From Siminovitchia terrae (lineage in GTDB: Bacteria > Bacillota > Bacilli > Bacillales > Bacillaceae_C), in NCBI RefSeq assembly GCF_003605405.2, contig NZ_QYTW02000036.1, forward strand, positions 8,166 to 45,875: DNA of 37,710 nucleotides, read 5' to 3'. The notes beneath the pieces were generated by a model. It made no database searches. It was not told where the DNA came from and worked only from the letters and a program-made list of their open reading frames with translations. Made by a program: the position numbers and the translations under genes. Below, in pieces: positions 20,186 through 28,245 of this stretch (position 1 is the stretch's first letter; each line of letters opens with the position of its first letter).

Positions 20186-20644
20186 GTGAAAATCGTGCTT
20201 CAAAGATGTAGTCAAGCAAAGGTGACAGTGAAAGGAAAAGTGACAGGAGCCATCCACAAAGGCTTTGTACTATTAGTTGGTGTCACACATGATGATACTG
20301 AAAAAGAAGCTGAATGGCTTGCGGATAAAATCGTCAACCTTCGTATTTTTGAGGATGCGGATGGAAAGATGAACCGTTCATTAAAAGATGTGGAAGGTGA
20401 AATCCTGTCAGTCTCACAGTTTACACTTTACGCCGACTGTAATAAAGGCAGGCGCCCGAGTTTTGTCGATGCAGCGCCGCCAGACAAAGCAAATCCCTTA
20501 TATGAGTATTTCAATGAACTGCTGCGGATCAGGGGAGTCAAGGTGGAGACAGGTGTTTTTGGCGCCATGATGGAAGTTGACCTGATCAATGATGGCCCTG
20601 TTACTCTTGTTTTGGAACGAACCAAAGAACCGAAAGAAAAATAG
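20186..20644 (+). CDS. dtd: D-aminoacyl-tRNA deacylase
   Basis: Dtd removes D-amino acids, and glycine from mischarged tRNA-Ala, by hydrolysing the ester link. The protein has about 152 residues, with the two DTD signatures: [17 protein letters not shown], and GPVTLVLE carrying the Gly-cisPro site. GTG 20186 fits AAGGAG by 9 bases and gives the usual MKIVLQR start; ATG 20180 lies only 3 bases from the site but cannot be excluded. It is cotranscribed with rel, a conserved pair, and is followed by a terminator. Confidence 0.95.
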   Translation: MKIVLQRCSQAKVTVKGKVTGAIHKGFVLLVGVTHDDTEKEAEWLADKIVNLRIFEDADGKMNRSLKDVEGEILSVSQFTLYADCNKGRRPSFVDAAPPDKANPLYEYFNELLRIRGVKVETGVFGAMMEVDLINDGPVTLVLERTKEPKEK

Positions 20645-20652
20645 CTAAACCG

Positions 20653-20682
20653 GCACTGCGATAAGCAGTGCTTTATTTTTTA
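20653..20682 (+). terminator. Intrinsic terminator after dtd
   Basis: GCACTGC and GCAGTGC pair around a 4-base loop, followed by TTTATTTTTT. It ends the rel-dtd operon. Confidence 0.88.
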
Positions 20683-20720
20683 AAAAGGCTACGTTAAATG
20701 TGAAAATTGAAAATATGGGG

Positions 20721-20756
20721 AAGCCACTAAACTAACGTTATTTAGTTTAGTGGCTT
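20721..20756. terminator. Hairpin at the 3' end of the broken CPCC gene
   Basis: A perfect 15-bp inverted repeat (20721-20735 with 20742-20756) with a 6-base loop. The stop codon of the minus-strand remnant lies in the right arm. The T-tract on the minus strand is weak, so this is a possible terminator. Confidence 0.6.
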
Positions 20757-20994
20757 CCAATTAGGGTCTTTGACATCTTGATTGTTCGGTTTTCTTACAA
20801 ATTCAATGCAATTTTCTTGGCAAGCACCAAACTTAATGAAGTTTTTTTGTGCATGTCTTAACGAAATGTCATTTGTCCCACCTTCATGATCAGAATCTCT
20901 AAATTGAACACCGTCATCTTCCCAAAAACATATTGTACATCTGTAGCTTTTCATCTAATGTTTTATATCCACAACAAGGACAAGTATATTTCAT
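20742..20994 (-). pseudogene. Frameshifted cysteine-rich CPCC-family protein
   Basis: The true start is ATG 20994, with GAGGTGG 6 bases upstream, giving MKYTCPCCGYKTLDEK, the conserved start of the CPCC family. That frame then stops at 20914. The rest of the family sequence continues in another frame from about 20954: SYRCTICFWEDDGVQFRDSD, then EGGTNDISLRHAQKNF, FGACQ and VRKP to the stop at 20742. A small deletion, not a multiple of three, where relatives have a short PPG-type linker explains the break. The intact protein would have about 85 residues. CPCC proteins probably bind zinc; their function is unknown. Calling the downstream 70-codon frame a complete gene would be wrong. Confidence 0.75.
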
Positions 20995-21364
20995 TTTGAC
21001 CACCTCAGTCATTTTTTAGATTTCGGATTTTGTTGTTATAGATCTGATGGACAAGAATCATACAGTAAAGTTAGGTAAACGCAGGTTATCATGGGTATCC
21101 GTAAGTTATATTGTGTTTGGTGCTTTCGTTATTTGAGCTGTCTATAAATAAGAACAAAGCAAGGTAATTATCGAGGTGCTTTGTACTACACCTCTAAAAC
21201 GGTCAATCCATTGTGAATTAAGTTTTGAGCCAATCATATTTTCAACCGATATGGTCAAGGGCTATTTCCCGCGAATATCTTTTGTTCAAGAAAGTTACAA
21301 AGCCATCCTTAGTTCGAAATGAAGCATCTATCCACTAAATCAATGAATTAAATCTATCCTCATA
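20995..21364. other. Accessory intergenic DNA with a possible gene remnant
   Basis: No intact gene. A plus-strand frame at 21047-21151 reads like a small membrane segment (LSWVSVSYIVFGAFVI, then TGA at 21134, then AVYK and a stop), as if a Trp codon had become a stop; it has no ribosome site. A hairpin with 8-bp arms ACAAAGCA/TGCTTTGT lies at 21154-21184. The remainder is AT-rich without recognisable content. Confidence 0.35.
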
Positions 21365-21399
21365 AAAAAGGGACTTCCGTTATCAGGCAGTCCCTTTTT
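21365..21399. terminator. Intrinsic terminator downstream of the amidase gene
   Basis: AAAAAGGGACT (21365-21375) pairs with AGTCCCTTTTT (21389-21399). It has T-runs in both directions and should end the minus-strand amidase transcript. Confidence 0.85.
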
Positions 21400-21462
21400 A
21401 TGTTCGTTTTTTGGATGTTAATGAGATCGAAGCAGGACAATTTGCTGTAAACTTCTTCAAGT

Positions 21463-22734
21463 CTACTTATAGAAATCCTCCAGCCCTTTTACAATTGAGT
21501 CGGTGACCTTCTCATGATATTTCTTCGACTTTATTACTTCTTCTTCATCTTTGTTGCTCAAATATCCAAGTTCCAGTAAGATGGCTGGTTGGGTATTTTC
21601 TCTTATGACATAATAGTTCCCAAATTGTGTACCACGGTCTTTGAGCTTGAGCGATTTGGACAAATGGCTGTGCAGTGTGTCCGCCAACCGCTTTTCATAA
21701 GAATGAAAATAATATGTTGTATGTCCAGAAGCAGAAGCGTCATCAATGCTGTCATAATGAAGGCTGATGAAAATATCTGCTGTATTTTCGGCAGCTGTGT
21801 TGGTTCTGCCGTAAAGTGGTACATATTTGTCGCTAGACCTTGTCATGACAACTTGTGCACCAGATTTTTCCAGTTTTTTTTCAAGCAGCTTTGCTGTTTT
21901 TAACGTTAATTCTTTTTCAATGGCTCCGTTTGCACCCGCCGCGCCCTGGTCATGGCCTCCATGTCCTGCATCAATTACAATTAGCTTTCCGGATATTCCT
22001 TTTCCGGGTCTTCTTTGGCTGGCAGGTCTATCAGTCGATGAAACGACCCAATCGGCTATGTATCCTTTTTTTCCTTCAGATGTCTTTACTTCCACCCAAT
22101 TTTTCTTTTGATTGATTACTTCGTATACTTCTCCAGCGTATGCTTGTCCCACAACTTTTGATTTAAGCTCGGGTTTTTTCCTAATCATTGAGTTATCATG
22201 AAGAACCATGATATTGGTTGATTTATGTTTTGTTTTTTTGTCGCCGGTCTCTTTTTTCTTAATATATTCGCTGCTGATCCAAGCAGTTTCAGACTCAAAA
22301 GAAATCTTGCTCCATCCATTGCTTTCTTCGATGATTTTTACCTTATCGCCTTCGTTCAGCTTACCCAAAACGTCGCTGTCAGTGCTCGGTTTAGAACGTA
22401 CATTCAGGCCCTGAACGGTAATGCTGCCTTCATTTGACTTTGCTGTTATTTTCTCTTTGGAGGCCAGCCATCCTGCAATCCATCCGCTTCCACCTGAGGG
22501 CAGTTCAATTTCGTACCATTCGTCCTTTTCTTTGATAATTGGGTATGTTTCTCCTTTTTTCAATTGGGTAATAACTGAATAAGACGTGTCGGGTTTTTCG
22601 CGGACATTTACGATTTCACCTGTGATTGTGGCGGTTTCGGAGTCTGCGGTGGTAAGTGACGGATCCTTGCCGCATCCGGCGATTATAAAAATGAGTGCAA
22701 GAATCATCAATAACTCTTTTTTCCCCACGGTCAT
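21463..22734 (-). CDS. yrvJ: SH3-domain N-acetylmuramoyl-L-alanine amidase lipoprotein (YrvJ-like)
   Basis: A cell-wall hydrolase that cleaves the MurNAc-L-Ala amide bond. The 423 residues begin with a lipoprotein signal peptide (helix at about 8-19, lipobox IAGC, Cys21). Three bacterial SH3 domains lie at about 36-91, 102-158 and 172-231, and an Amidase_3 domain at 251-420 with zinc and catalytic residues His258 (DAGHGG), Glu275, His326 (SLHYDS) and Glu388 (LLELGYLSN). B. subtilis YrvJ is longer, as I recall with one more SH3 repeat. ATG 22734 lies very near AAAGGCGG; GTG 22728 has better spacing. It is oriented against its neighbours, as in B. subtilis. Confidence 0.9.
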   Translation of the reverse strand: MTVGKKELLMILALIFIIAGCGKDPSLTTADSETATITGEIVNVREKPDTSYSVITQLKKGETYPIIKEKDEWYEIELPSGGSGWIAGWLASKEKITAKSNEGSITVQGLNVRSKPSTDSDVLGKLNEGDKVKIIEESNGWSKISFESETAWISSEYIKKKETGDKKTKHKSTNIMVLHDNSMIRKKPELKSKVVGQAYAGEVYEVINQKKNWVEVKTSEGKKGYIADWVVSSTDRPASQRRPGKGISGKLIVIDAGHGGHDQGAAGANGAIEKELTLKTAKLLEKKLEKSGAQVVMTRSSDKYVPLYGRTNTAAENTADIFISLHYDSIDDASASGHTTYYFHSYEKRLADTLHSHLSKSLKLKDRGTQFGNYYVIRENTQPAILLELGYLSNKDEEEVIKSKKYHEKVTDSIVKGLEDFYK

Positions 22735-22978
22735 TCCGCCTTTCTCTCTTGGTAATTATTATCGCATGATGAGCAAAAATAAAAAAGTGGAATCATACTT
22801 TTCTTCTATCAGAAATAAAGGAAATCCTGTTGCTAATTTTCAAAGAATCAAACTATTGTCCAGCGCGTCAACATCACAGGACATGCGTTTTAGAACAAGC
22901 TTAATTGAGGTCTCATCTTTCTTATAAATTTGGGGGATTTGGACATAATAGTGGAATATCAATTCCAGGAGGATTTTT

Positions 22979-23155
22979 ATGAGAATCAATGAAAAAGGGC
23001 GAAACACAGGAGCAACTTTGCCAAACACAGATGGCCTTCACTTACAAAATCTCCTCGAAAAGGAATTGGGAGAAGTACCGGCTTCATTTGGGAATGAATA
23101 CGGTTGGGATCATTCAGATATTCAATTTTTAAAAAGAGGGCTTGAACGGGGTTAA
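22979..23155 (+). CDS. Small hypothetical protein (58 aa)
   Basis: An ORF starting MRINEKGRNTGATLPNTDG and ending FLKRGLERG, with AGGAGG 6 bases before ATG 22979, an excellent site. It is polar, without a membrane segment or Cys. It lies directly before the hisS promoter, at the place where B. subtilis has the small gene yrzK; I cannot confirm homology. Codon use is ordinary. The good ribosome site and lack of overlap with other genes argue that it is real. Function unknown. Confidence 0.65.
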   Translation: MRINEKGRNTGATLPNTDGLHLQNLLEKELGEVPASFGNEYGWDHSDIQFLKRGLERG

Positions 23156-23158
23156 ACG

Positions 23159-23187
23159 TTGACAAAAGTGGTATACGTTCGTATGAT
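23159..23187 (+). promoter_or_regulatory. Sigma-A promoter of hisS-aspS
   Basis: A perfect -35 TTGACA (23159-23164), a 17-base spacer and TATGAT (23182-23187). Transcription is expected at about 23194, giving a leader of about 305 bases that contains the T-box. Confidence 0.9.
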
Positions 23188-23193
23188 TATATA

Positions 23194-23467
23194 GATAAAT
23201 TACAGATAGTTCATCCGATGAGGGAGAGAGTAACCGGGAACGGTTTGGTCAGAGAGGAAATATCCAGGCTGAAAATATTTCCGCAAATTGTCCCGATGAA
23301 AGACACTCCTTAGGATTCCTCTTTGAACAGCTTTATGGCCCAGTAAGAGAAGGACGCTTACAAGCGTTATGTGAAAAAGTGAAAGTGATGATTGCTTTTA
23401 AAAAGGGTGGCACCGCGGGAAATACTCTCGTCCCTTGTTTTTCGAAACAAGAGACTGGGAGTTTTTT
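23194..23467 (+). promoter_or_regulatory. T-box leader of the hisS-aspS operon
   Basis: A tRNA-sensing transcription attenuator. Visible parts are an AGTA-type loop E element at 23229-23232 in stem I, a candidate specifier GACAC at 23302-23306, the canonical T-box AGGGTGGCACCGCGG at 23404-23418, and the terminator after it. GACAC contains both GAC (Asp) and CAC (His). The variable base after TGG is C, which pairs with a G discriminator as in tRNA-Asp (GCCA) and not with the C73 of tRNA-His, so Asp sensing is favoured. Uncharged tRNA would stabilise the antiterminator and permit read-through into hisS-aspS. Confidence 0.93.
23425..23467 (+). terminator. T-box regulated terminator
   Basis: CTC..GTC.CTTGTTT pairs with AAACAAG.GAC..GAG around a TTCG loop, followed by TTTTTTG and more T. 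Its 5' arm follows directly on the T-box bulge sequence, giving mutually exclusive structures. Confidence 0.9.
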
Positions 23468-23503
23468 GTTTTTTATCTGGAGTGATGGAAAGGAGAAATG
23501 AGG

Positions 23504-24769
23504 TTGTCAATTCAAATACCTAGAGGTACGCAGGATATTCTTCCAGGAGAAGTTGAAAAGTGGCAGTTCATTGAAAAAAAGGCCAAAGATATTTGCAGAA
23601 GGTATTTATACAAAGAAATTAGGACTCCGATTTTTGAACATACGGAGCTTTTTCAACGGAGTGTTGGGGACACAACTGATATTGTCCAAAAAGAGATGTA
23701 TACCTTTGAAGACAGGGGTGGCCGGAGTCTGACACTGCGTCCTGAGGGGACGGCTGCAGTCGTTCGGTCTTACGCAGAAAATAAAATGTACGGGCAAGCA
23801 GTCCAGCCTGTCAAGCTTTATTATTTTGGACCGATGTTTCGTTATGAGCGTCCGCAGGCAGGTCGTTTCCGCCAGTTTGTTCAATTTGGTGTAGAAGCCA
23901 TCGGAAGCGACGATCCTGCTATTGATGCAGAAGTCATTTCACTTGCAATGGAGCTATATAGGGAAGTAGGTTTGAAAAAGCTTCGTTTAGTCATTAACAG
24001 CCTCGGGGACAGCTCCAGCAGAAAAGCACACAGGGATGCGCTTGTCGCCCATTTTCAGCCGAGGATTGGGGAGTTCTGTAGTGATTGCCAGCAGCGCCTT
24101 GAAACGAACCCATTAAGGATTTTGGACTGCAAACGGGACCGGGATCACGAGCTTATGAAGTCTGCCCCTTCCATACTTGATTATTTGAATGAAGAATCAA
24201 GACATTACTTCGAAACTGTGAAAAAGCATTTGTCTGATATGAACATCGAGTTTGTGGTGGATTCAACCCTTGTTAGAGGATTAGATTATTATAACCACAC
24301 AGCTTTTGAAATTATGAGTGAGGCTGAAGGCTTCGGTGCCATCACTACTTTGTGCGGTGGGGGAAGATACAATGGCCTCGTGCAGGATGTGGGTGGTCCT
24401 GATCAGCCTGGAATCGGCTTTGCGCTCAGTATTGAACGACTATTAAGCGCACTTGATGCAGAAGGAGTCGCTCTTCCTCACGAGACAACTGTTGATTGCT
24501 ATATTATTGCCCTTGGTGATAGTGCGATGGAATATACTGTTCCTCTTTTACAAGAGCTTCGCAGAGCAGGTCTTTCTGCTGAAAAAGATTATATGGGGCG
24601 CAAGATGAAAGCTCAATTCAAAGCTGCTGAACGAGTCAACGCCAAATATGTCCTGATTATTGGAGAAGAGGAACTGGAAAAAGGCACAGCGGTTATAAAA
24701 AATCTGCAAACGGGCGAACAGGAAAATGTTTCGCTTGATAACATTGTTGAAATTTTAAATAGAGGATGA
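23504..24769 (+). CDS. hisS: Histidyl-tRNA synthetase
   Basis: A class II synthetase charging tRNA-His. 421 residues from TTG 23504 (ATG 23498 would give 423). Conserved parts are [12 protein letters not shown] near the N terminus, motif 2 [14 protein letters not shown], the histidine-specific [14 protein letters not shown], motif 3 in [11 protein letters not shown], and the C-terminal anticodon-binding domain from about 325. The AAGGAG site lies 8 bases before TTG 23504 but only 2 before ATG 23498, which favours the TTG; this is not certain. aspS follows after 16 bases. Control is by the T-box. Confidence 0.96.
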   Translation: MSIQIPRGTQDILPGEVEKWQFIEKKAKDICRRYLYKEIRTPIFEHTELFQRSVGDTTDIVQKEMYTFEDRGGRSLTLRPEGTAAVVRSYAENKMYGQAVQPVKLYYFGPMFRYERPQAGRFRQFVQFGVEAIGSDDPAIDAEVISLAMELYREVGLKKLRLVINSLGDSSSRKAHRDALVAHFQPRIGEFCSDCQQRLETNPLRILDCKRDRDHELMKSAPSILDYLNEESRHYFETVKKHLSDMNIEFVVDSTLVRGLDYYNHTAFEIMSEAEGFGAITTLCGGGRYNGLVQDVGGPDQPGIGFALSIERLLSALDAEGVALPHETTVDCYIIALGDSAMEYTVPLLQELRRAGLSAEKDYMGRKMKAQFKAAERVNAKYVLIIGEEELEKGTAVIKNLQTGEQENVSLDNIVEILNRG

Positions 24770-24785
24770 CAAGGAGAGTTTGCTT

Positions 24786-26555
24786 ATGTTTGGAAGAACT
24801 TATTATTGTGGAGAAATTACAGAAAAGGCGATTGGAGAATCCGTTCAATTAAAAGGCTGGGTACAGAGACGCCGTGATTTAGGCGGTCTAATTTTCATCG
24901 ATCTTCGTGACCGCACTGGAGTCGTTCAAATTGTTTTTAACCCGGAAGTATCAAATGAAGCACTAGAAACTGCCGAAACACTTAGGAACGAGTTCGTTAT
25001 TGACGTGAAAGGTGAAGTGGTGAAGAGGGAAGAATCCACTTTTAACCCCAAAATAAAAACAGGGACAATTGAAGTGATTGTCAATGAAGTAACTATTATT
25101 AATAAAGCAAAAACACCTCCATTCATGATTGAGGACAGAACAGATGCAGCGGAGGACATCCGTTTAAAATACCGTTATCTGGACTTGCGTCGATCTGAGA
25201 TGTTCGAAGTGTTTAAGATGCGTCATGATGTTACAAAAACAATCCGGAATTACTTGGATGAAGATGGTTTTCTTGATATAGAAACGCCGATGCTCACGAA
25301 AAGCACTCCGGAAGGAGCCAGGGACTACCTTGTTCCGAGCCGTGTCCACCCAGGTGAGTTTTACGCGTTGCCGCAGTCCCCGCAACTGTTTAAACAGCTT
25401 CTGATGGTGAGTGGGTTTGATAAATACTATCAGATCGCTCGTTGTTTCAGAGATGAAGATCTGCGGGCGGACCGTCAGCCTGAATTCACGCAAGTGGATA
25501 TTGAAGCAAGCTTTATGGATCAAAAGGAAATCATGGAAATGGTCGAAAAGATGATGGGCAAAATCATGAAAGATGTGAAAGGCATTGATGTTCCAGAGCA
25601 TTTCCCAGTGATGACCTATGATGAGGCAATGGCGCGTTTTGGTTCCGACAAGCCGGATACCCGTTTTGAAATGGAGCTTCAGGATGTTTCTGAAATCGTG
25701 AAGGAATCAGGCTTCAAAGTGTTTTCCGGAGCAATTCAATCTGGAGGACAGGTAAAATCCATCGTTGTAAAACAGGCTGCAGAAAAATATTCCAGAAAAG
25801 ACATTGACGCACTCGGTGAATTCGCCGCCATTTATGGAGCAAAAGGGCTTGCCTGGATGAAAGTCGAAGAGGACGGCATTAAAGGGCCGATCGCTAAATT
25901 CTTTAATGAAGAAGAAGTCAAGCAGCTTACAACTTTCCTTCAAGCAGAAGTCGGAGATTTGATTCTTTATGTTGCCGACAAAAAGAGTGTAGTGGCTGAC
26001 TCGCTCAATGCTTTAAGGTTGAAGCTTGGCAAAGAGCTTGGACTCATTGATGAATCCAAATTTAACTTCCTTTGGGTTGTTGACTGGCCGCTATTAGAAT
26101 ATGATGAAGAAGAAGGGCGCTATACTGCAGCACACCATCCATTTACAATGCCTGTCAGGGAAGATGTCGAATACCTTGAAACAAACCCTGAGCGTGTGCG
26201 TGCTCAAGCCTACGACCTTGTGTTGAATGGATATGAGCTTGGGGGAGGTTCATTAAGGATTTTTGAAAGGGATGTACAGGAGAAAATGTTCACAGCCCTT
26301 GGATTCTCACCGGAAGAAGCTCAGGAGCAGTTTGGCTTTTTACTTGAAGCCTTTGAATACGGAACTCCGCCTCATGGAGGGATCGCACTAGGTCTTGACA
26401 GAATGGTTATGCTTCTTGCCGGACGGTCAAGCCTCAGGGATACGATTGCTTTTCCAAAAACAGCAAGTGCCAGCGATCTTTTGATGAAAGCACCCGACGA
26501 AGTCGACAGCCAGCAATTAAAAGAACTTCATCTTCAAGTTGAAGGTAACAAATGA
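24786..26555 (+). CDS. aspS: Aspartyl-tRNA synthetase
   Basis: A bacterial-type class II synthetase of 589 residues. N-terminal OB anticodon-binding domain ([20 protein letters not shown]), motif 2 [16 protein letters not shown], a bacterial GAD insertion at about 280-430, and motif 3 [26 protein letters not shown] 24786 lies 9 bases after AAGGAG; TTG 24780 is too close to the site. Sharing a T-box operon with hisS fits the overlapping Asp/His specifier. Repeat copy C follows after 40 bases; no classical terminator separates them. Confidence 0.97.
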   Translation: MFGRTYYCGEITEKAIGESVQLKGWVQRRRDLGGLIFIDLRDRTGVVQIVFNPEVSNEALETAETLRNEFVIDVKGEVVKREESTFNPKIKTGTIEVIVNEVTIINKAKTPPFMIEDRTDAAEDIRLKYRYLDLRRSEMFEVFKMRHDVTKTIRNYLDEDGFLDIETPMLTKSTPEGARDYLVPSRVHPGEFYALPQSPQLFKQLLMVSGFDKYYQIARCFRDEDLRADRQPEFTQVDIEASFMDQKEIMEMVEKMMGKIMKDVKGIDVPEHFPVMTYDEAMARFGSDKPDTRFEMELQDVSEIVKESGFKVFSGAIQSGGQVKSIVVKQAAEKYSRKDIDALGEFAAIYGAKGLAWMKVEEDGIKGPIAKFFNEEEVKQLTTFLQAEVGDLILYVADKKSVVADSLNALRLKLGKELGLIDESKFNFLWVVDWPLLEYDEEEGRYTAAHHPFTMPVREDVEYLETNPERVRAQAYDLVLNGYELGGGSLRIFERDVQEKMFTALGFSPEEAQEQFGFLLEAFEYGTPPHGGIALGLDRMVMLLAGRSSLRDTIAFPKTASASDLLMKAPDEVDSQQLKELHLQVEGNK

Positions 26556-26595
26556 TAAAAGTGTAGAGTAAAACCTACCACCACCATCTTGATTT

Positions 26596-26791
26596 TTTAA
26601 CTTCATTCAGCAGAAGTCTCCCACTTCTGTAAGTGGTGAGATGAATGCATGTTGGTTATTCCATTTAGCGGGGGTACAAACCCCGGCTGAATTAAGTCAA
26701 AGCCTCCGGCGGATGCCACAGATTTTTAGAGGAGATTTATCGAGCGGAGCTCAATAAAATCTGGGCGCAAATACGCCAAGGCGTATTTGAT
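26596..26791 (+). repeat. Structured intergenic repeat, full copy C
   Basis: A 196-bp unit aligned end to end with copy B. It differs by an AGAGGAGATTT insertion before the third hairpin. The last hairpin is a perfect CAAATACGCC/GGCGTATTTG stem: the A-C mismatch of copies A and B is restored to an A-T pair. TTGAT precedes it (26589-26593) and TTTGAT ends it. It lies between aspS and the 6S RNA gene, on the same strand as both. Confidence 0.88.
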
Positions 26792-26843
26792 AACTTGACA
26801 AGCAGGATTGGACCGATGAGGAAAATTCTCCAACTGTTTTTGA

Positions 26844-26872
26844 TTGATATAATTTTGTGCCTGTGATAATAT
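26844..26872 (+). promoter_or_regulatory. Promoter of 6S RNA
   Basis: TTGATA (26844-26849) and TAATAT (26867-26872) are 17 bases apart; the overlapping GATAAT also has a TG extension. The predicted start near 26878 lies about 10 bases before the mature 5' end, in keeping with the trimmed precursor known for B. subtilis 6S-1 RNA. Confidence 0.65.
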
Positions 26873-26886
26873 TTATCCAACAAGAA

Positions 26887-27073
26887 AAGTCCTGATGTGT
26901 TCGTCTAAATACCTTATCGTTTTGACCGACAAGTTTTAACTACGGGAGCTTGGAGTTTCCAAATCGATGGCATGCCTTTGGTCAAAGGACGCTTGAGATT
27001 CGGAGCAGGGCACCCACCTGCCGAGAGCGGGTTCAAAACAAAGGATCTTAATGACGGCACAATTGGGACTTTT
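26887..27073 (+). ncRNA. ssrS: 6S RNA (6S-1 type)
   Basis: 6S RNA mimics an open promoter and sequesters sigma-A RNA polymerase in stationary phase. The 5' end AAGTCCTGATGTGTT, internal GGGCACCCACCTG and GCGGGTTCAAAACAA, and 3' GACGGCACAATTGGGACTTTT all match what I remember of the B. subtilis 6S-1 (bsrA) RNA. The ends pair (AAAAGTCC with GGACTTTT) to close the rod. The position between aspS and tcdA is also that of B. subtilis. The length of about 187 bases fits the known 190. Exact ends are inferred. Confidence 0.93.
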
Positions 27074-27084
27074 CATTTTCAACC

Positions 27085-27122
27085 AAAAAAAGCAATCTGC
27101 AACAATGCAGATTGCTTTTTTT
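27085..27122 (+). terminator. Intrinsic terminator of 6S RNA
   Basis: A perfect 16-bp stem (27085-27100 with 27107-27122), AACAAT loop and a 7-T tract. Confidence 0.92.
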
Positions 27123-27444
27123 GGTGGGATAAATTGGATTTGAGCGGTGCACATTATTGAGGCGACTTAAAGCAGGGATGTCATACCAAAGAATATCTCC
27201 GCTCAAAAGGAAATGAAGGATATGAATAATAAGAGTCAAGCCAAAAAGAATCACCTAAAAGATCATCAGAAATTAATGAAACTGGCGTATACGATGATGC
27301 CAATCTTACGGATATTCCCAAAGATGATGAAGATGAACAGGAATCAAATTAATCCGATGAGGATACAAATGTTATTTGCTTGCCAACACTTTTATTTTCC
27401 TATATTCTTAGTCCTGAATCGATTTGAACTTGGAGATGATTTTC
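27123..27444. other. Spacer between 6S RNA and tcdA
   Basis: AT-rich DNA that contains the possible broken small gene at 27213-27352. A weak candidate promoter for tcdA, TTGCCA (27380-27385) with TATTCT (27403-27408) at 17 bases, lies near its end. Nothing else is recognised. Confidence 0.4.
27213..27352 (+). pseudogene. Possible frameshifted small acidic protein gene
   Basis: From ATG 27213 or 27222 the frame reads MNNKSQAKKNHLKDHQ, a polar start. From about 27277 a different frame reads NETGVYDDANLTDIPKDD and ends EDEQESN-stop at 27350-27352, with protein-like composition but no start of its own (a stop lies at 27230). One frameshift near 27270-27280 would join them into a roughly 46-residue hydrophilic protein. 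An AAAAGGAA site lies upstream. I do not recognise the family; chance composition in A-rich DNA is a real alternative. Confidence 0.3.
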
Positions 27445-28209
27445 ATGCTGCATCAGTTTTCGCGCAATGAACTGGCGTTAGGAAAAGAAGGATTAGAAAT
27501 ATTAAAAAACAGCACAGTTGCTGTTCTAGGGATCGGCGGTGTCGGATCATTTTCCGCTGAGGCACTTGCGAGGTCAGGTGTGGGCAAATTAATTCTTGTA
27601 GATAAAGACAATGTGGATATTACGAATGTCAATAGGCAGATCATTGCCTTGTTGTCAACCGTTGGAAAGCCGAAAGCGGATTTGATGAAAGAAAGGATAA
27701 AAGATATTAATCCAGAATGTGAAGTCGTTGCTTTAAAGATGTTTTATACGGAAGAGACATACGAGGAATTTTTTTCGCATGATCTTGATTTTGTTGTGGA
27801 TGCATCCGATACGATTTCTTATAAAATTCATCTGATTAAGGAATGTCTTAAAAGGGATATACCAATGATTTCAAGCATGGGCGCCGCCAATAAGATGGAC
27901 CCGACCCGGTTCATGATCAAGGATATTTTTAAAACGCATACCGATCCCATTGCAAAGGTGATCAGGACAAGGCTTAGAAAAGAGGGAATCAAAAAAGGAA
28001 TTCCTGTTGTATTTTCCGATGAAAGTCCGATTGTAGTCAGGGAAGATGTGGCTCAAGAAGTCGGAAAACAAGATTCGGATATTAGGAAAGCGAAAATGCC
28101 TCCCTCATCGAATGCTTTTGTTCCTTCAACTGCGGGCTTAATTATGGCGAGCCATGTAGTAAGGGAGCTTTTGAAAGGTATTCATATTGAGCGGGTTAAT
28201 AATGCTTGA
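27445..28209 (+). CDS. tcdA: tRNA threonylcarbamoyladenosine dehydratase TcdA
   Basis: An E1/ThiF-like ATP-dependent enzyme that cyclises t6A37 of tRNA to ct6A. 254 residues starting MLHQFSRNELALGKEG. The nucleotide-binding loop GIGGVG lies at about 29-34, followed by DKDNVDITNVNRQ and the DASD segment. ATG 27445 has GGAG 9 bases upstream; earlier in-frame starts add residues absent from relatives. B. subtilis YrvM has the same position between 6S RNA and rarA. It is convergent with rarA. Confidence 0.94.
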   Translation: MLHQFSRNELALGKEGLEILKNSTVAVLGIGGVGSFSAEALARSGVGKLILVDKDNVDITNVNRQIIALLSTVGKPKADLMKERIKDINPECEVVALKMFYTEETYEEFFSHDLDFVVDASDTISYKIHLIKECLKRDIPMISSMGAANKMDPTRFMIKDIFKTHTDPIAKVIRTRLRKEGIKKGIPVVFSDESPIVVREDVAQEVGKQDSDIRKAKMPPSSNAFVPSTAGLIMASHVVRELLKGIHIERVNNA

Positions 28210-28217
28210 AAATACTG

Positions 28218-28245
28218 ACGGGACCGTGAGGTCCCGTAGTTTATT
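28218..28245. terminator. Terminator between tcdA and rarA
   Basis: An 8-bp GC-rich stem (ACGGGACC with GGTCCCGT), GTGA loop and a moderately T-rich tail on both sides, between convergent genes. Confidence 0.75.

Noticed and set aside
20742-20954. The 70-codon frame as an intact gene
   Set aside because: Its ATG lacks a ribosome site and the conserved CPCC N terminus lies upstream in another frame.
23404-23467. Plain intrinsic terminator before hisS
   Set aside because: The AGGGTGGCACCGCGG motif and leader features show that it is the terminator of a T-box attenuator.
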